Made by a program: the position numbers and the translations under genes. A stretch of DNA of 64,000 nt from the NCBI GenBank assembly GCA_964473865.1, contig CAYYQN010000024.1, positions 1 to 64,000 of the forward strand. Reading direction: 5' to 3'. Below are positions 11,201 to 20,574 of this stretch, piece after piece. The stretch comes from CAIMUX01 sp964473865 (GTDB taxonomy: Bacteria; Eisenbacteria; RBG-16-71-46; CAIMUX01). Position 1 is the first letter of the stretch. Every line of letters begins with the position of its first letter. Under the pieces are notes generated by a model that did no database searches, had not been told where the DNA came from, and saw only the letters and a list, made by a program, of their open reading frames with translations.

Positions 11201-14035
11201 TCAAGACGGCCCCGACCGGCCGACCTGTGTGCCCGACGCCCCGAATGCGATGCGCACCGCGCCGTCGCGGTCGGTCCGAAGGATTCTGGCTCCGCGCCTC
11301 GCCGCCTCGGCCAACGTCTCGGCGTGCGGGAGCCCGTAGGTATTCCCGCGCCCGACGGAGATCACCGCGAGCGACGGATGCGTCGATTCCCACCATTCGG
11401 AAGAGCCCGCCGTCCGGCTGCCGTGATGAGCCACCTGCGCCACCAGGACTTCGCCCGGGTCCTCCGTGGCCAGCACCACCTCCTCGCGGGCTCGCGGTAG
11501 ATCGCCGGGCAGCAGCAGCCGAAACGGGACTGATGCCGAATCGCCCGACGGCGCCGACTCCAGGAGCAGGACCAGCGACCCCTCGTTGGTGTCGTGTGGC
11601 TGGAATCCCGCCGGTGGATGGAGGACCCGCGTCCAGACAACCGTTCCCCGCCGATACCACCCGCCCGCAACGCGGACGAGCACTGGAGGACGGCGGGCGG
11701 AGCGCACCGCCGAGACCATTCGCGCCGGCGGGACCGAGCCCTCCGCCAGGACCAGCGTGTCGACCCGGATCGGCGACGCGAGCAGATCGATCAGTCCCCC
11801 CCAGTGGTCGGCATCGCCGTGCGTCACCCAGGCGCGGTCCACTCGCGTGACGCCCAGACGCAGAAGCTGCGGCACGAGGCGGTCCCAACCGTGGATCGAG
11901 CCGATTCCGAGGTCGACGAGCCACGTCACGCCCGAAAACCGCACCAGCGTGGCGTCCCCCTGCCCCACGTCCAGGAACCGCAGCTCGCACCGCGCGCGGG
12001 CGAACCGCCCTTCGGCGCGGAGGCGCCGCGCGTCTCCCGCCGCGAGCGGCAGCGTCACCAGCAGGATCCAGACCGCAGCTCGCGCGATGGTGGACCGCAC
12101 CGGCGGAGGAATCTGATGCGCACCCTGCGTCCCGGCAGGCAGCGAGGACGTCGTCGGGTCCGCGGCTGGGTCCATGCACGCGGCGGACGGCGCCCGGGCG
12201 CCCGACTCCCCGGAGCCCGCTCGCGGCGGCGCCGAGCCCTCCGCCTCGCGCCGCCACCGGTCGCGTGTCGATTCGCCCCCTCGCATCGCCGCGATCAGCG
12301 CGATTCCGCCTCCCACCGTCCACGCGAGCGCGGTCACCCGGTCGAGCGATCCCATCCAGGCCCACCCGCCACACGGTCCCTCCAACGCCCGGAGAATCGA
12401 GAGGAAGCTTTCGCCCGCAAGCCTTCCAGCCGCGCAGAAGGGAAAACCCGCGCCGGCGCCGGCCGCAACGGCGGTCAGTGCGCAGACCTGGATCGCCATC
12501 ACCACCGCCATGGCCGGAATCGCCACCAGGTTGGCCAGTACACCGAGCGGATAGAGCAGGCCGAACCAGTGAAAGGACCACGGTACGGTGAGGAGCGTGG
12601 CGCCAATGGACACGCCAAGGGCGAGAAGGACCGGGCGGCCGCTCTCCAGCAGCGCCAGGAGCCCCGGAGCGATCCCAGTGCGACCGCGCCGAGCCGGCGC
12701 CCGACACGCGCCAGGCTGGGTAAGACGTGACGTGCGGGCTTCTTTCGCCGCGTCGAGCCACGCCACCGTCGCCCGTCCTCCCAGGATCACGCCGGCGGTG
12801 GCGGCAAAGCTCAACACGAACGAAGGTGAGGCCGGGAAGCCTGGCTGCAGGAGCGGGATGACCGCCGCAACCATCCCGAGCGAGTTCAATACGCGTCCCG
12901 CGCGTCCCCACGCGGGGCCGGCGGCCAGAAGGAGCGTTCCGCCCCAGGCCCGCTGTACCGGCGCCGGCGCTCCGACGAGCCACGCGTAGCCACCCAGAAG
13001 CCCGATGGCGGGCCACTTCGCGGCCCGGGCGCCGCGGAGGATCACGCGAAGCGCCAGCAGGAGCAGGCCACCAAGCAGCGAGAAGTGGAACCCGGAAATC
13101 GAGAGGAGATGCATCGTCCCGGTGCGCCGGAACGGCCCGTCCCAACCGGGCGGCACCTTCGTGTCCGGCCCCAGAAACGTGCGCGCGGCCAGCGTCCCGG
13201 CATCCGGACCCAGAACCGCGATCAGGCGATCCCCGAGATCCGCCCTGAAGCGCGCCGCTCGCGCCGCGTGTCCGGCGCATTCCGGCTGGCCGCGGGATTG
13301 GTCTTCCACCGCCCACGCGCGCTCCACCTGCAGCAAAACCGGCCCGGGCAGAGTGCCCTCGCTCCGCGCGGTGGCCAGCAGAAGATAGCGGCCCCGCGCC
13401 GCCGCGTCCCACGACCCGCCGACGGCGACCGGCGATCGCGGCCGCACCCAGCCCTCGGCCCCGGACCAGCTCTGAAGGTAGCCGCGCCACCGTATCGTGG
13501 AGAGCTGAGCCTCCACCCGATCGATCCGAACCAGGCACCAGGCACGGTCTCCCGTTCTCGGCAGGCGGCGGGCATCGATCGCGGGCGGCGACGGACAGGA
13601 CGCCCCCCGCAGGCCGGCCACCGCGCCGAGGAGAACCGCAACGCCCAGCAGAGCCGCCCCGCGCCCGCCTCGCGGGGCGAGAGTCCACCGCGCCGCGACC
13701 CCGGGGCGCCGTTCTCTCCGCGCCCGGATCCAACCTCGAATGAGCGTCCCCGCCGCGACGGCCCACACGGCCAGACCCAGGCCCGCACGGATCGGTGCGG
13801 CGTCAGACGGCCGTAGATCTCCGACCAGCAGGGCCGACCCGTGGCCCGCGCTCCACCCGGTGAGCACCGCGAGCGCGAGCCACACTCCGGCCCACCCCGG
13901 CACGGCGCGGGACACGCGCACGCGGGAGCGACGCCGGCGACCCTCGACGCACGCGCCGGATCCGCGACCCGTCGCCGTTTCCACCGGTGTCGACTTCGTG
14001 ACCACCCGGAACTGGCGAGCACCGATCGTGCCCAC
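11201..14035 (-). CDS. comEC: ComEC/Rec2-family DNA internalisation channel
   Basis: 944 residues. An N-terminal pair of membrane segments and an OB-like DUF4131 region (about 40-230) come first. The Competence channel domain follows (about 260-560), with the family motif HLLSISGFHFSLLGG and several membrane helices. A C-terminal metallo-beta-lactamase domain starts at LRFLDVGQGDATLV (about 690), with THGDADHWGG and VAQVAHHGSR as metal ligands. Orthologues carry single-stranded DNA across the inner membrane in natural transformation. Seeing it intact, including the metal motifs, suggests competence, although no com pilus genes are in the window. The long Ala/Arg-rich loop between channel and hydrolase is poorly conserved. 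The exact start is uncertain within the first 40 codons. Confidence 0.93.
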   Translation of the reverse strand: MGTIGARQFRVVTKSTPVETATGRGSGACVEGRRRRSRVRVSRAVPGWAGVWLALAVLTGWSAGHGSALLVGDLRPSDAAPIRAGLGLAVWAVAAGTLIRGWIRARRERRPGVAARWTLAPRGGRGAALLGVAVLLGAVAGLRGASCPSPPAIDARRLPRTGDRAWCLVRIDRVEAQLSTIRWRGYLQSWSGAEGWVRPRSPVAVGGSWDAAARGRYLLLATARSEGTLPGPVLLQVERAWAVEDQSRGQPECAGHAARAARFRADLGDRLIAVLGPDAGTLAARTFLGPDTKVPPGWDGPFRRTGTMHLLSISGFHFSLLGGLLLLALRVILRGARAAKWPAIGLLGGYAWLVGAPAPVQRAWGGTLLLAAGPAWGRAGRVLNSLGMVAAVIPLLQPGFPASPSFVLSFAATAGVILGGRATVAWLDAAKEARTSRLTQPGACRAPARRGRTGIAPGLLALLESGRPVLLALGVSIGATLLTVPWSFHWFGLLYPLGVLANLVAIPAMAVVMAIQVCALTAVAAGAGAGFPFCAAGRLAGESFLSILRALEGPCGGWAWMGSLDRVTALAWTVGGGIALIAAMRGGESTRDRWRREAEGSAPPRAGSGESGARAPSAACMDPAADPTTSSLPAGTQGAHQIPPPVRSTIARAAVWILLVTLPLAAGDARRLRAEGRFARARCELRFLDVGQGDATLVRFSGVTWLVDLGIGSIHGWDRLVPQLLRLGVTRVDRAWVTHGDADHWGGLIDLLASPIRVDTLVLAEGSVPPARMVSAVRSARRPPVLVRVAGGWYRRGTVVWTRVLHPPAGFQPHDTNEGSLVLLLESAPSGDSASVPFRLLLPGDLPRAREEVVLATEDPGEVLVAQVAHHGSRTAGSSEWWESTHPSLAVISVGRGNTYGLPHAETLAEAARRGARILRTDRDGAVRIAFGASGTQVGRSGPS

Positions 14036-14077
14036 CCGCGGACGAACGTGGTATCGGAGCCTCCACAGATCGCGGCA

Positions 14078-14103
14078 AGGCCCGGCGCGCAGGCGCCGGG
14101 CCT
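14078..14103 (-). terminator. Hairpin terminator after the metalloprotease gene
   Basis: A perfect 11-bp inverted repeat (aggcccggcgc / gcgccgggcct) with a 4-base loop lies 41 bases past the stop of the metalloprotease gene. It has no clear T-run, as is common in GC-rich genomes. Confidence 0.55.
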
Positions 14104-14143
14104 CCCTTCATCCGCAGTCGACCGCTCGACGAGCGACCGGCGG

Positions 14144-15940
14144 TCAATCCATCAGCACCATCTTGTTGACTGCCGTTTGACCGTCCGCCTGCAGGCGATA
14201 GAAGTAGACGCCCGGAGGAACACGATCCCCCGCATCGTCGCGGCCGTCCCACCGGATCTGGTACTCACCCGCAGCCTGGCCCGTGTGCGCCAGAAGCCGG
14301 ACCTGCCGCCCGGCGGCGTCGAAGACCGAGAGGTGGACCGGACTGCTCTGGGCAAGCGCATAACGGATGCGCGTCTCGGGGCCGAAGGGGTTCGGCTCAT
14401 TCTGATCGAGGCGGACGGTGCGGGTGTAGAGCGGCGGATCGTCCACCGCGGTCGCCGCCGTGGTCACCGCATCGAAGGTGTAGTCCTGGGCGGCGGGGCA
14501 GTCGGGCGACATCTGGACGATCAGGTAGGCATACTCCATGTTGTTCCAGTTCGAGACGCCTACGGAGCCGTTCCCCGCGGCGTCCAGAGCCAGGTAGCTC
14601 TCGTGGAACACGAGCTGACCCGCTTCCTTCGCGATCACCACCACCTGCCGGGTGCAGCTCGGTCCGTCGAACGTGATCGTCAGCTTTCGATCCGAGCTGG
14701 ATGGGTTTCGCGCCAGCCGCATCACGCTCTGGCCGGTCGCTTCCGGCCGCCGGGCCACGCTGGGGTGCCGCCCGAGCTGCGGATAGGTGTTGAACTGCTG
14801 GTCGAAAGCCATGGCCGGCTCGTAGAACCGACCCTCGCGGTAATGACGCCCATCGTCCCGAACGGAAGTGTAGAAGTTCCAGACTCCCCACTCGGCGAGC
14901 ATCGAGGCGAAAGAAGTCTGGAGCGGCGCGAACGCGGCGTCGAAGCAACGGTAGACCGACTCGCCCGACGCGGTGCAGTCGTAGACCTGCCGTACGACAT
15001 CGTGCGACCACCGTTCCTTGATCATGGTCGGCCAGATGAACGCGCCGTACTCATGCGACCCGTTGCTGGTGGAGAGCTCCAGGTGCGGAGCGTTCATGTA
15101 TCCGAAGATGTACGCATGGTTGTCGTCGATCGCGTCGTAGACCTCGTCTTCCATGAAGGTCGCGACGTTCTCCATCCACCAGCTGTTGGCCAGCGTGTAC
15201 CCCATCTGCACGACATGATGGTATTCGTGAGCCACCGTGATCTGCATCGGGAGGGCGCGATCGGCATAGCCGAAGGGGGGATCATACGCATGGTCGATCA
15301 CGAAGAACGCGGTCCAGCCGTCGGGTCGGGGTCCCGCTTTCACGTCGGGCGCCGTCCACCCGTAGGCCCCTCCGGCATCGGTCACATAGCAGTCGATGAG
15401 GGAGTCCCTGGTCCCTTCACTGCCGGTCGGCGGGACCTGCCAGGCGTTGTCGAGATGATAGAAGTTCCACGCCCTCTCGCAGGCCGCCGCCACCGCATCG
15501 CGGTACCCGGTGTCGGGCCAGCCGTGGATCTGGTTCGGTCCGCTGGTGTCGTAGTGGATCCGGAAGTGAGGGCTGTCGATGTGGGCGGTGGTCACCGGGC
15601 GGGCCACGAGCGCCTGGATCTCCGCCCGGATCCCCGGAGAGGCTTCGGCGAGCTTGCCCACCGCGTCCAGCACGATGCCGGTTCCGCACTTGATCCGATC
15701 CGCATCGTCGAACTGGAACCGCGCCGGCAAGGTTGCCGAACCGGTCACGAAGCGGACCTTGTTGAGCATCCCCTCGGCGGGCGAGAGCTCTCCGGACGCG
15801 ACGGCGGCATCGATCGCTTCGATCGTCGCGCCGACCCCGCTCGTGGGAAGCTCCGCCCGGGTCGGAGCGCAGAGGAATCCCAGAGACAGGATTGCGAGGA
15901 GGGCAATCCAAACCGCTCTGGAAAACCTCGAGGCGACCAT
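14144..15940 (-). CDS. Secreted zinc metalloprotease (MXAN_6640-like) with sorting tail
   Basis: 598 residues. A signal peptide (WIALLAILSLGFLCA, cleavage near ARAEL or TRAEL) precedes a catalytic region holding VAHEYHHVVQMGY followed by a downstream glutamate in WWMENVATFMEDE. This is the HExxH...E pattern of gluzincin-type zinc proteases and fits the MXAN_6640/DUF6055 group. The last 85 residues form an FlgD-like domain, NEPNPFGPETRIRY ... GRQVRLLAHTG ... WDGRDDAGDRVPPGVYFYRL, the C-terminal export signal type seen in type IX-like systems. Start ATG at 15940 is preceded by GGAGGAGCC; an upstream in-frame ATG at 15997 lacks such a site. Likely released or cell-surface; substrate unknown. A strong hairpin follows it. 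Confidence 0.85.
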   Translation of the reverse strand: MVASRFSRAVWIALLAILSLGFLCAPTRAELPTSGVGATIEAIDAAVASGELSPAEGMLNKVRFVTGSATLPARFQFDDADRIKCGTGIVLDAVGKLAEASPGIRAEIQALVARPVTTAHIDSPHFRIHYDTSGPNQIHGWPDTGYRDAVAAACERAWNFYHLDNAWQVPPTGSEGTRDSLIDCYVTDAGGAYGWTAPDVKAGPRPDGWTAFFVIDHAYDPPFGYADRALPMQITVAHEYHHVVQMGYTLANSWWMENVATFMEDEVYDAIDDNHAYIFGYMNAPHLELSTSNGSHEYGAFIWPTMIKERWSHDVVRQVYDCTASGESVYRCFDAAFAPLQTSFASMLAEWGVWNFYTSVRDDGRHYREGRFYEPAMAFDQQFNTYPQLGRHPSVARRPEATGQSVMRLARNPSSSDRKLTITFDGPSCTRQVVVIAKEAGQLVFHESYLALDAAGNGSVGVSNWNNMEYAYLIVQMSPDCPAAQDYTFDAVTTAATAVDDPPLYTRTVRLDQNEPNPFGPETRIRYALAQSSPVHLSVFDAAGRQVRLLAHTGQAAGEYQIRWDGRDDAGDRVPPGVYFYRLQADGQTAVNKMVLMD

Positions 15941-16236
15941 GGCTCCTCCAGACTGCGCGCGCCATCTCGTCCGGAACGACATCCGGGCGCACCTCACGTC
16001 GTGAGTCTAGCAGATTCGGATTTGCCAAGGCAAGAAAGCGTCGCCAGTTCGGCGGCAATCACGGTCTGAGCGGAGACCGCCCGACGCAACAGGAAGGGCC
16101 GCCGGCGCGCGGATCTGGCGGCGCGGCGAGTCTCCGGCGCCGGCGCGGGCGCGCGGAGTCCCCCGGTTGGCCACGGCCGGCCATGGTTGGCTCTCCCCCT
16201 CCCCTCCCCGCGCGAGTTCCCTAGTCCCCGGACGGG

Positions 16237-18585
16237 TCAATCGTCGGCCGGGAGCTCCGATTCGGCGCCAGCCGGTGCGGGATCGGCGTCCGGTGGCGGC
16301 GTCGATAGAGGCTCGGCTCCTTCGCGACTTCCGGCCGCCTCACTTCCCGAACCGCTCCGACGCGCCCAGCGCGCCGAACCGGCCGGCCGGTTACCCACCC
16401 ACTGCGCCTCCGGATAGAGCTGGTAGACATCCGACCAGGCGGTCTGGCTGTCAGGTCCGTTCATGGTGAAGTAGTACCGAAGGTCGCGGCCGAGAGGGAC
16501 CAGCTCGGGGTTGACGGTCGCCACGAAGACCGCCTCATCCCCTTCCACCGGAAGCAGCGGGACTTCTCGCGACCCCGGTGGGAGATCCGGCGCATGAAGC
16601 GTCGGCGCCCTCCAACCCGCCAGATCCCCGGACACCGCCACCGAGAGCAGGATCGGCCCGCGCACCAGCACCCGGCCCGGCGCCACGTGCCGGAGCGTGG
16701 GACGCTCGCCCTCCCCCAGTCGGGCGAGCACAGACCGCACTCCCCCGGCCTTCACTTCGAGCACCGTCGCATAGGCGCCCGAGCCGACGGGTCCGACACT
16801 CACGCTGTGCAGCCCGGGGCTGACCGGCAGGTCGAGCGGAGTCAGTCCCGCGAACCGTCCGTCAACGCGCACGCTGTCGCCCGCGGACTCCACCAGACCC
16901 TCGCTTCCCTCGGGGTGAAGCGCCTCGACGCGGATCGCGCCCTGCCCGCCCCGGTACTCGTTCGGCACCAGCAGTCGACTCGCCTTCCCCGGCTTGACGA
17001 GGACCAACCGGTCCCACATCGGGATCTGCTCATCCTCATAGAAGAACCGCACCCAGCCCGCCGGAATCGAGTCGAAGACCGCCGGGACGGTGACCTTGGC
17101 GCGACCCTGAATCCAGGCGCGTCCACCCGCTGCGGCATCCACCGCCACCACCGAGACCGATCCCGTGAGGCGAGGCGCCACCCGCAGCGTTTCGCCGGCG
17201 CGCACGGTGAACTCGTCCTCCCAGGCCCCGCAGGGTCCCAGGTCCAGCGTGACTCGGCGCCGCCCCGCGGGGATGGAATCGATGCGGACCGGCGTCCCGG
17301 CGGCAACCTCGCGGCCGTCGATGAGCACCCCTTGCGCGGCGGGCTCCGGAGCCGCGAACAGCGCGCCGACGGCCCCCGAGGCGCCTCCTCCGCGCCACGC
17401 CTGCTCCACCCAATCCTTCACCTGTTCACCCCGGCCGGTGGCTCGCGGCAAGGCGACCAGAGCGCCCATCGTGACGAGCAGGCCGGCCAACACCGCGAGC
17501 CAGGCTTTGCGGCCAACCCGGGGACGCGGGGTGTCGTCTTCCTGCGGATATCGCCCCGTGCCCGCAAGCGCCGGCTCCGGTAGAGCCGGCTCGGGCGGAT
17601 TCGGTTCCCTCCCCTCCGCTCCCATCGGCGTCCCAGCCCCGCTCCGAGCCGGCGGATCCAGGTTCGACAGCAGGTCCTCGAGCCCGGGCGGCTCGACCGC
17701 TTCCGACCCGGGCTGGGCGGCTCGAACCGACACCGGGGCCGCGGCCGGCGGCATGACTCGCGGTTGCGATTCCCGTCCGGGCGCGCCGCTCTCCGACGCC
17801 GGCGCTCCGGTCGCGCCGGACGTTGCGCCCGGAACCCACTCCTGGTTCCAGGCCTCTACCAGATCTTCCAGGGGATTGGCGGCCGACGATCCGGCCGACC
17901 CCGCGGCCACCGGTACGAAGCGCAGGGCCACCGCGCAGGCCGACTGCGCCTGCAACCCGAGCAGATTCACGAGGCCGTCACAGGCGCGTTTCAGGTCCGG
18001 AGTCCGCGAGAACAGGTTCTCCACCGCGCGCAGGTCAGGGGGAAGATCCGACTCCGCGGCGAAGACGACGATGGTGTCCCCCGGGCGCACGGCCAGGGAG
18101 GTCACCTCGAGCCCCAGCCGCTCGTTCCGCCCGAGGGCCATCCCGGCCGCGCCGGCCGCGTCCGGCGGACGTCCGACCGGGTGGGCCTGTCCGTTCCGCA
18201 GCAAGCACACCCAGGCCGGAGCGCCCTTCACAAAGTAGACGCGGTCCTCATCGGCCAGGGCGCAGCTCACTTCCACGGTGCGCATCTCCCGCATGAGGGA
18301 CCGGTTTTCGCGCCAGAGGCGGGCGTGCACGTCCCGCAGCATCCCCATCAGGTCGCGCAAGGCCGCGGGGGTGCCGCCCGGCTCCCCCTCGTCCGCCGGC
18401 GCGGGCTCCAGCTCCCGCAGGCGCGGCTCGACAAGCCGGGCGAACGAATCCTCAGGCGTACTCACCGCCACCAGCGTGAGCACCCGCGCGGGATCGGCCC
18501 AGGCGCGAAAGCGCCCGCCGTCCAGTTCGGACGTGGCAAGCTCGATGCGCACGGGTCCGTGCGAAGCGCCGCTCTCTTGCGTCAT
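16237..18585 (-). CDS. PP2C-like / transmembrane / PEGA protein
   Basis: 782 residues, function not known. Residues 1-230 look like a divergent PP2C phosphatase fold: EVSCALADEDRVYFVKGAPA resembles the PP2C 'gDSR.yl' strand pair and SLAVRPGDTIVVFAAESDL resembles the 'GD.lll.SDGl' block, but the metal-binding aspartates are not recognisable, so it may be a pseudophosphatase. A Pro/Glu/Ala-rich linker follows, then one membrane segment (AWLAVLAGLLVTMGALVAL, about 445-465). The extracytoplasmic part contains PEGA-like modules (GVLIDGREVAAGTPVRID; VRVDGRFAGLTPLDLPVSPG). This predicts a cytoplasmic sensor or adaptor joined to an envelope-binding domain. ATG at 18585 overlaps the TPR gene stop by ATGA, and GGAGGAGAG lies upstream. 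Confidence 0.7.
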   Translation of the reverse strand: MTQESGASHGPVRIELATSELDGGRFRAWADPARVLTLVAVSTPEDSFARLVEPRLRELEPAPADEGEPGGTPAALRDLMGMLRDVHARLWRENRSLMREMRTVEVSCALADEDRVYFVKGAPAWVCLLRNGQAHPVGRPPDAAGAAGMALGRNERLGLEVTSLAVRPGDTIVVFAAESDLPPDLRAVENLFSRTPDLKRACDGLVNLLGLQAQSACAVALRFVPVAAGSAGSSAANPLEDLVEAWNQEWVPGATSGATGAPASESGAPGRESQPRVMPPAAAPVSVRAAQPGSEAVEPPGLEDLLSNLDPPARSGAGTPMGAEGREPNPPEPALPEPALAGTGRYPQEDDTPRPRVGRKAWLAVLAGLLVTMGALVALPRATGRGEQVKDWVEQAWRGGGASGAVGALFAAPEPAAQGVLIDGREVAAGTPVRIDSIPAGRRRVTLDLGPCGAWEDEFTVRAGETLRVAPRLTGSVSVVAVDAAAGGRAWIQGRAKVTVPAVFDSIPAGWVRFFYEDEQIPMWDRLVLVKPGKASRLLVPNEYRGGQGAIRVEALHPEGSEGLVESAGDSVRVDGRFAGLTPLDLPVSPGLHSVSVGPVGSGAYATVLEVKAGGVRSVLARLGEGERPTLRHVAPGRVLVRGPILLSVAVSGDLAGWRAPTLHAPDLPPGSREVPLLPVEGDEAVFVATVNPELVPLGRDLRYYFTMNGPDSQTAWSDVYQLYPEAQWVGNRPAGSARWARRSGSGSEAAGSREGAEPLSTPPPDADPAPAGAESELPADD

Positions 18586-19970
18586 CCGGTTCTCTCCTCC
18601 TCCGCCGGCACGGGCTGCATGTCGCCCCATCTCCGGCTTCGGTCGAGGTACTGCTGCCAGGCGTTCTGCGCCTTGCGGCGGAGCCCCAGTCGCCGATAGG
18701 CCTGCCCGAGGATGTAATAGGTCCGCGCGTAGGCCGGGTTGAGAGCGGCGCCCTCTTCCAGCTCGTGAACCGCCTCCGGCACGCGATCGAGCGCCAGCAA
18801 CGCCTCCGCCCGCTGGGTGTAGAGATCGGCCGAGCGGATTCCCTGCTGCGTGAGCTCGGAGAGCACGGAGAGCGCTTCCTCCCACTTCTCGCGCCGGCGC
18901 AACACGGTGGCCAGGGTCATGCGGGCCTGGAAATACTGTGGGTTCAGCTCGAGCGCCCGGCGCAGGCAGCGGAGCGCATCGTCGCCCCGGCCCTGTGATT
19001 CGTAGAGCAAACCCAGGTTGTACTGGATGTCCGGGTAGTCGGCGTGCAGCCGCGCCGCAACCTCGAACTGCACGATTGCCTCTTCCTGGTACCCTTGGGA
19101 CTGGTACTCGAAGCCCAGGGCGATCCGCGCCGGGACCGACGTGGGATCGACCTCGATCGCCCGGCACAGGGCCGATACCGCCTCTTCCTCGTCGCCCCTC
19201 GCCAGCGCCAGCTGCGAGAGGCTGACCTGGTGCATCGACTCGCGGCCCTGCCGAAGGAACGCTTCTTCGAAGAACGCCTGCCCGGACGCGAGCTTGCCGT
19301 GCCGGGCGCAGAGCTCACCGAGGTGCCGGCAGAGATCGGCCGCAACCGGATTCCACGCCTCGGGCGCGTCATCTCCCAGCAGTGATTCCCGCGTTCCCGA
19401 AACACCCCGCGGGCCGCGCATGCGCCCGTTCCCCATCGGGCCGTTGACCAGCCGCCCGCGTGACTCCAGCACGCGTTGATAGAGGGGATGGGCCCGTCCA
19501 GCCGCCTGCAGCGCCGTCCGACTCGCCGCCGACTCTCCCCAGGCCGCTTCGTAGATCGACAGCGCATACCAGCCGGTGGCGGCCCAGGTGGGCTGGTCCA
19601 CCAGCCGCCGCAGGGCGGCTCGGGTCCCCTCGCGATCTCCGGCCTGCGCCAAGAACCAGGCCGTCCACAGACAACGCTCCGGTTCTTCCATCCCCTCCGC
19701 CGGCGCGTCCTGCGCCCAGACCGCCGGATCGAGGTTGCCGTCCCGAAGCCTCAATGCCACCAGCCGCGCGAACCGGGCCCGCCGGAAGCCCGGGTTCGCC
19801 TGCAGCGCTGCTTCGAACTCCGCGACCGCCGTCGCGGCATTGCCCCGAGCCATGCGCAACAGCCCGAGCAGGTACCGGAGGTCGGCAAAGTCCGGGTGAT
19901 GGCGGACACGCGTCTCCAGCTCCCTTGTGGCCTCGAGCCACGGATCCAATACCAGTTCCATCCGGGTCAC
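18582..19970 (-). CDS. Tetratricopeptide-repeat protein
   Basis: 462 residues built of about ten TPR units, for example RYLLGLLRMARGNAATAVAE, VPARIALGFEYQSQGYQEEA and YNLGLLYESQGRGDDALRCL, with no signal peptide or membrane segment. TPR arrays bind partner proteins; the coupled PP2C-like/PEGA protein is the obvious partner. GTG at 19970 overlaps the stop of the BON-like gene as GTGA and has GGGAG four bases before it. An ATG at 19985 (five codons longer) has its GGAG too close; the start therefore carries some doubt. Between residues 170 and 210 the array is interrupted by an Arg/Gly-rich stretch. Confidence 0.8.
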   Translation of the reverse strand: MTRMELVLDPWLEATRELETRVRHHPDFADLRYLLGLLRMARGNAATAVAEFEAALQANPGFRRARFARLVALRLRDGNLDPAVWAQDAPAEGMEEPERCLWTAWFLAQAGDREGTRAALRRLVDQPTWAATGWYALSIYEAAWGESAASRTALQAAGRAHPLYQRVLESRGRLVNGPMGNGRMRGPRGVSGTRESLLGDDAPEAWNPVAADLCRHLGELCARHGKLASGQAFFEEAFLRQGRESMHQVSLSQLALARGDEEEAVSALCRAIEVDPTSVPARIALGFEYQSQGYQEEAIVQFEVAARLHADYPDIQYNLGLLYESQGRGDDALRCLRRALELNPQYFQARMTLATVLRRREKWEEALSVLSELTQQGIRSADLYTQRAEALLALDRVPEAVHELEEGAALNPAYARTYYILGQAYRRLGLRRKAQNAWQQYLDRSRRWGDMQPVPAEEERTG

Positions 19971-20260
19971 GCCGCTCCCTGACATCTCTCCCCCGTCTCG
20001 GCCCCCCCGAGCCGGAACACCACGTCCCGCACCTCAGGGATGGCCTCGATCTCACGTTGTATGCGCCGGCACCACGCGGCCCGGGCCGCCGCGACCGCTC
20101 CGGGAGCGTCCAGCCCGGGCCCGCTCGCCGTCCGCAGCTCGCCGCCGATGTACACCACGCCGTTGGTGGTGCCGATGGTCACGGACTGCAGGTCCACCCA
20201 CCGCCGAGCCAGGAGGATGCGTACTTTGGCCTGAATCCTCGCGTCCGCAGTCTTCTGCAT
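19967..20260 (-). CDS. Small BON-domain-like cytoplasmic protein
   Basis: 97 residues with no signal sequence. IQAKVRILLARRWVDLQSVT followed by TTNGVVYIGGELRT resembles the alpha-beta pattern of BON domains, in which 'v...v..G.v.L.G.v' forms the beta strands. The C-terminal half (REIEAIPEVRDVVFRL) repeats the pattern. BON domains usually bind phospholipids or partner proteins, normally in the periplasm, so a cytoplasmic version is unusual. It starts with ATG at 20260 after GGAGGGGAGGG and is the first gene of the trio with the TPR and PP2C-like/PEGA genes. Family assignment is tentative. Confidence 0.6.
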   Translation of the reverse strand: MQKTADARIQAKVRILLARRWVDLQSVTIGTTNGVVYIGGELRTASGPGLDAPGAVAAARAAWCRRIQREIEAIPEVRDVVFRLGGAETGERCQGAA

Positions 20261-20574
20261 GGTCCCTCCCCTCCGATCGACGGCTAGTCAAGGGGCATGC
20301 CAGACTCGGCCCGCAATCAGCAAACCACCCTCACTCGAATTCGCAGGAGCAATACACGCGAACGTATTGGAAATAAATGCTTTAGCCAGCAGAACGCTGG
20401 GCGGTGCCGGGAGGCTGGAGCGGATGGCGGGAGCGTGAGCGCGCGGAGTTACCGGGGTGCGGGATCGTTTTTGGCCGATCCGCCCTGGAGCCGGACGTGG
20501 GTTGGGCGGGTGCCGGTGCTGGTGCCGGTGCCGGCGCGAGGCCGGGGCGGCTGGCTGGGTCTTTCAGCAGCCCG
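20261..20574. promoter_or_regulatory. Intergenic region with operator-like inverted repeat
   Basis: 314 bases without a gene. At 20350-20369 an inverted repeat CAATAC-N8-GTATTG lies in one of the few AT-rich patches of the region (about 20335-20395), 90 bases upstream of the BON/TPR/PP2C-like unit. It could be an operator for that unit. Further along, 20513-20538 holds four imperfect ggtgcc hexamers and ends at the PorV-like stop codon. No clear -35/-10 pair was found here. Confidence 0.4.
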
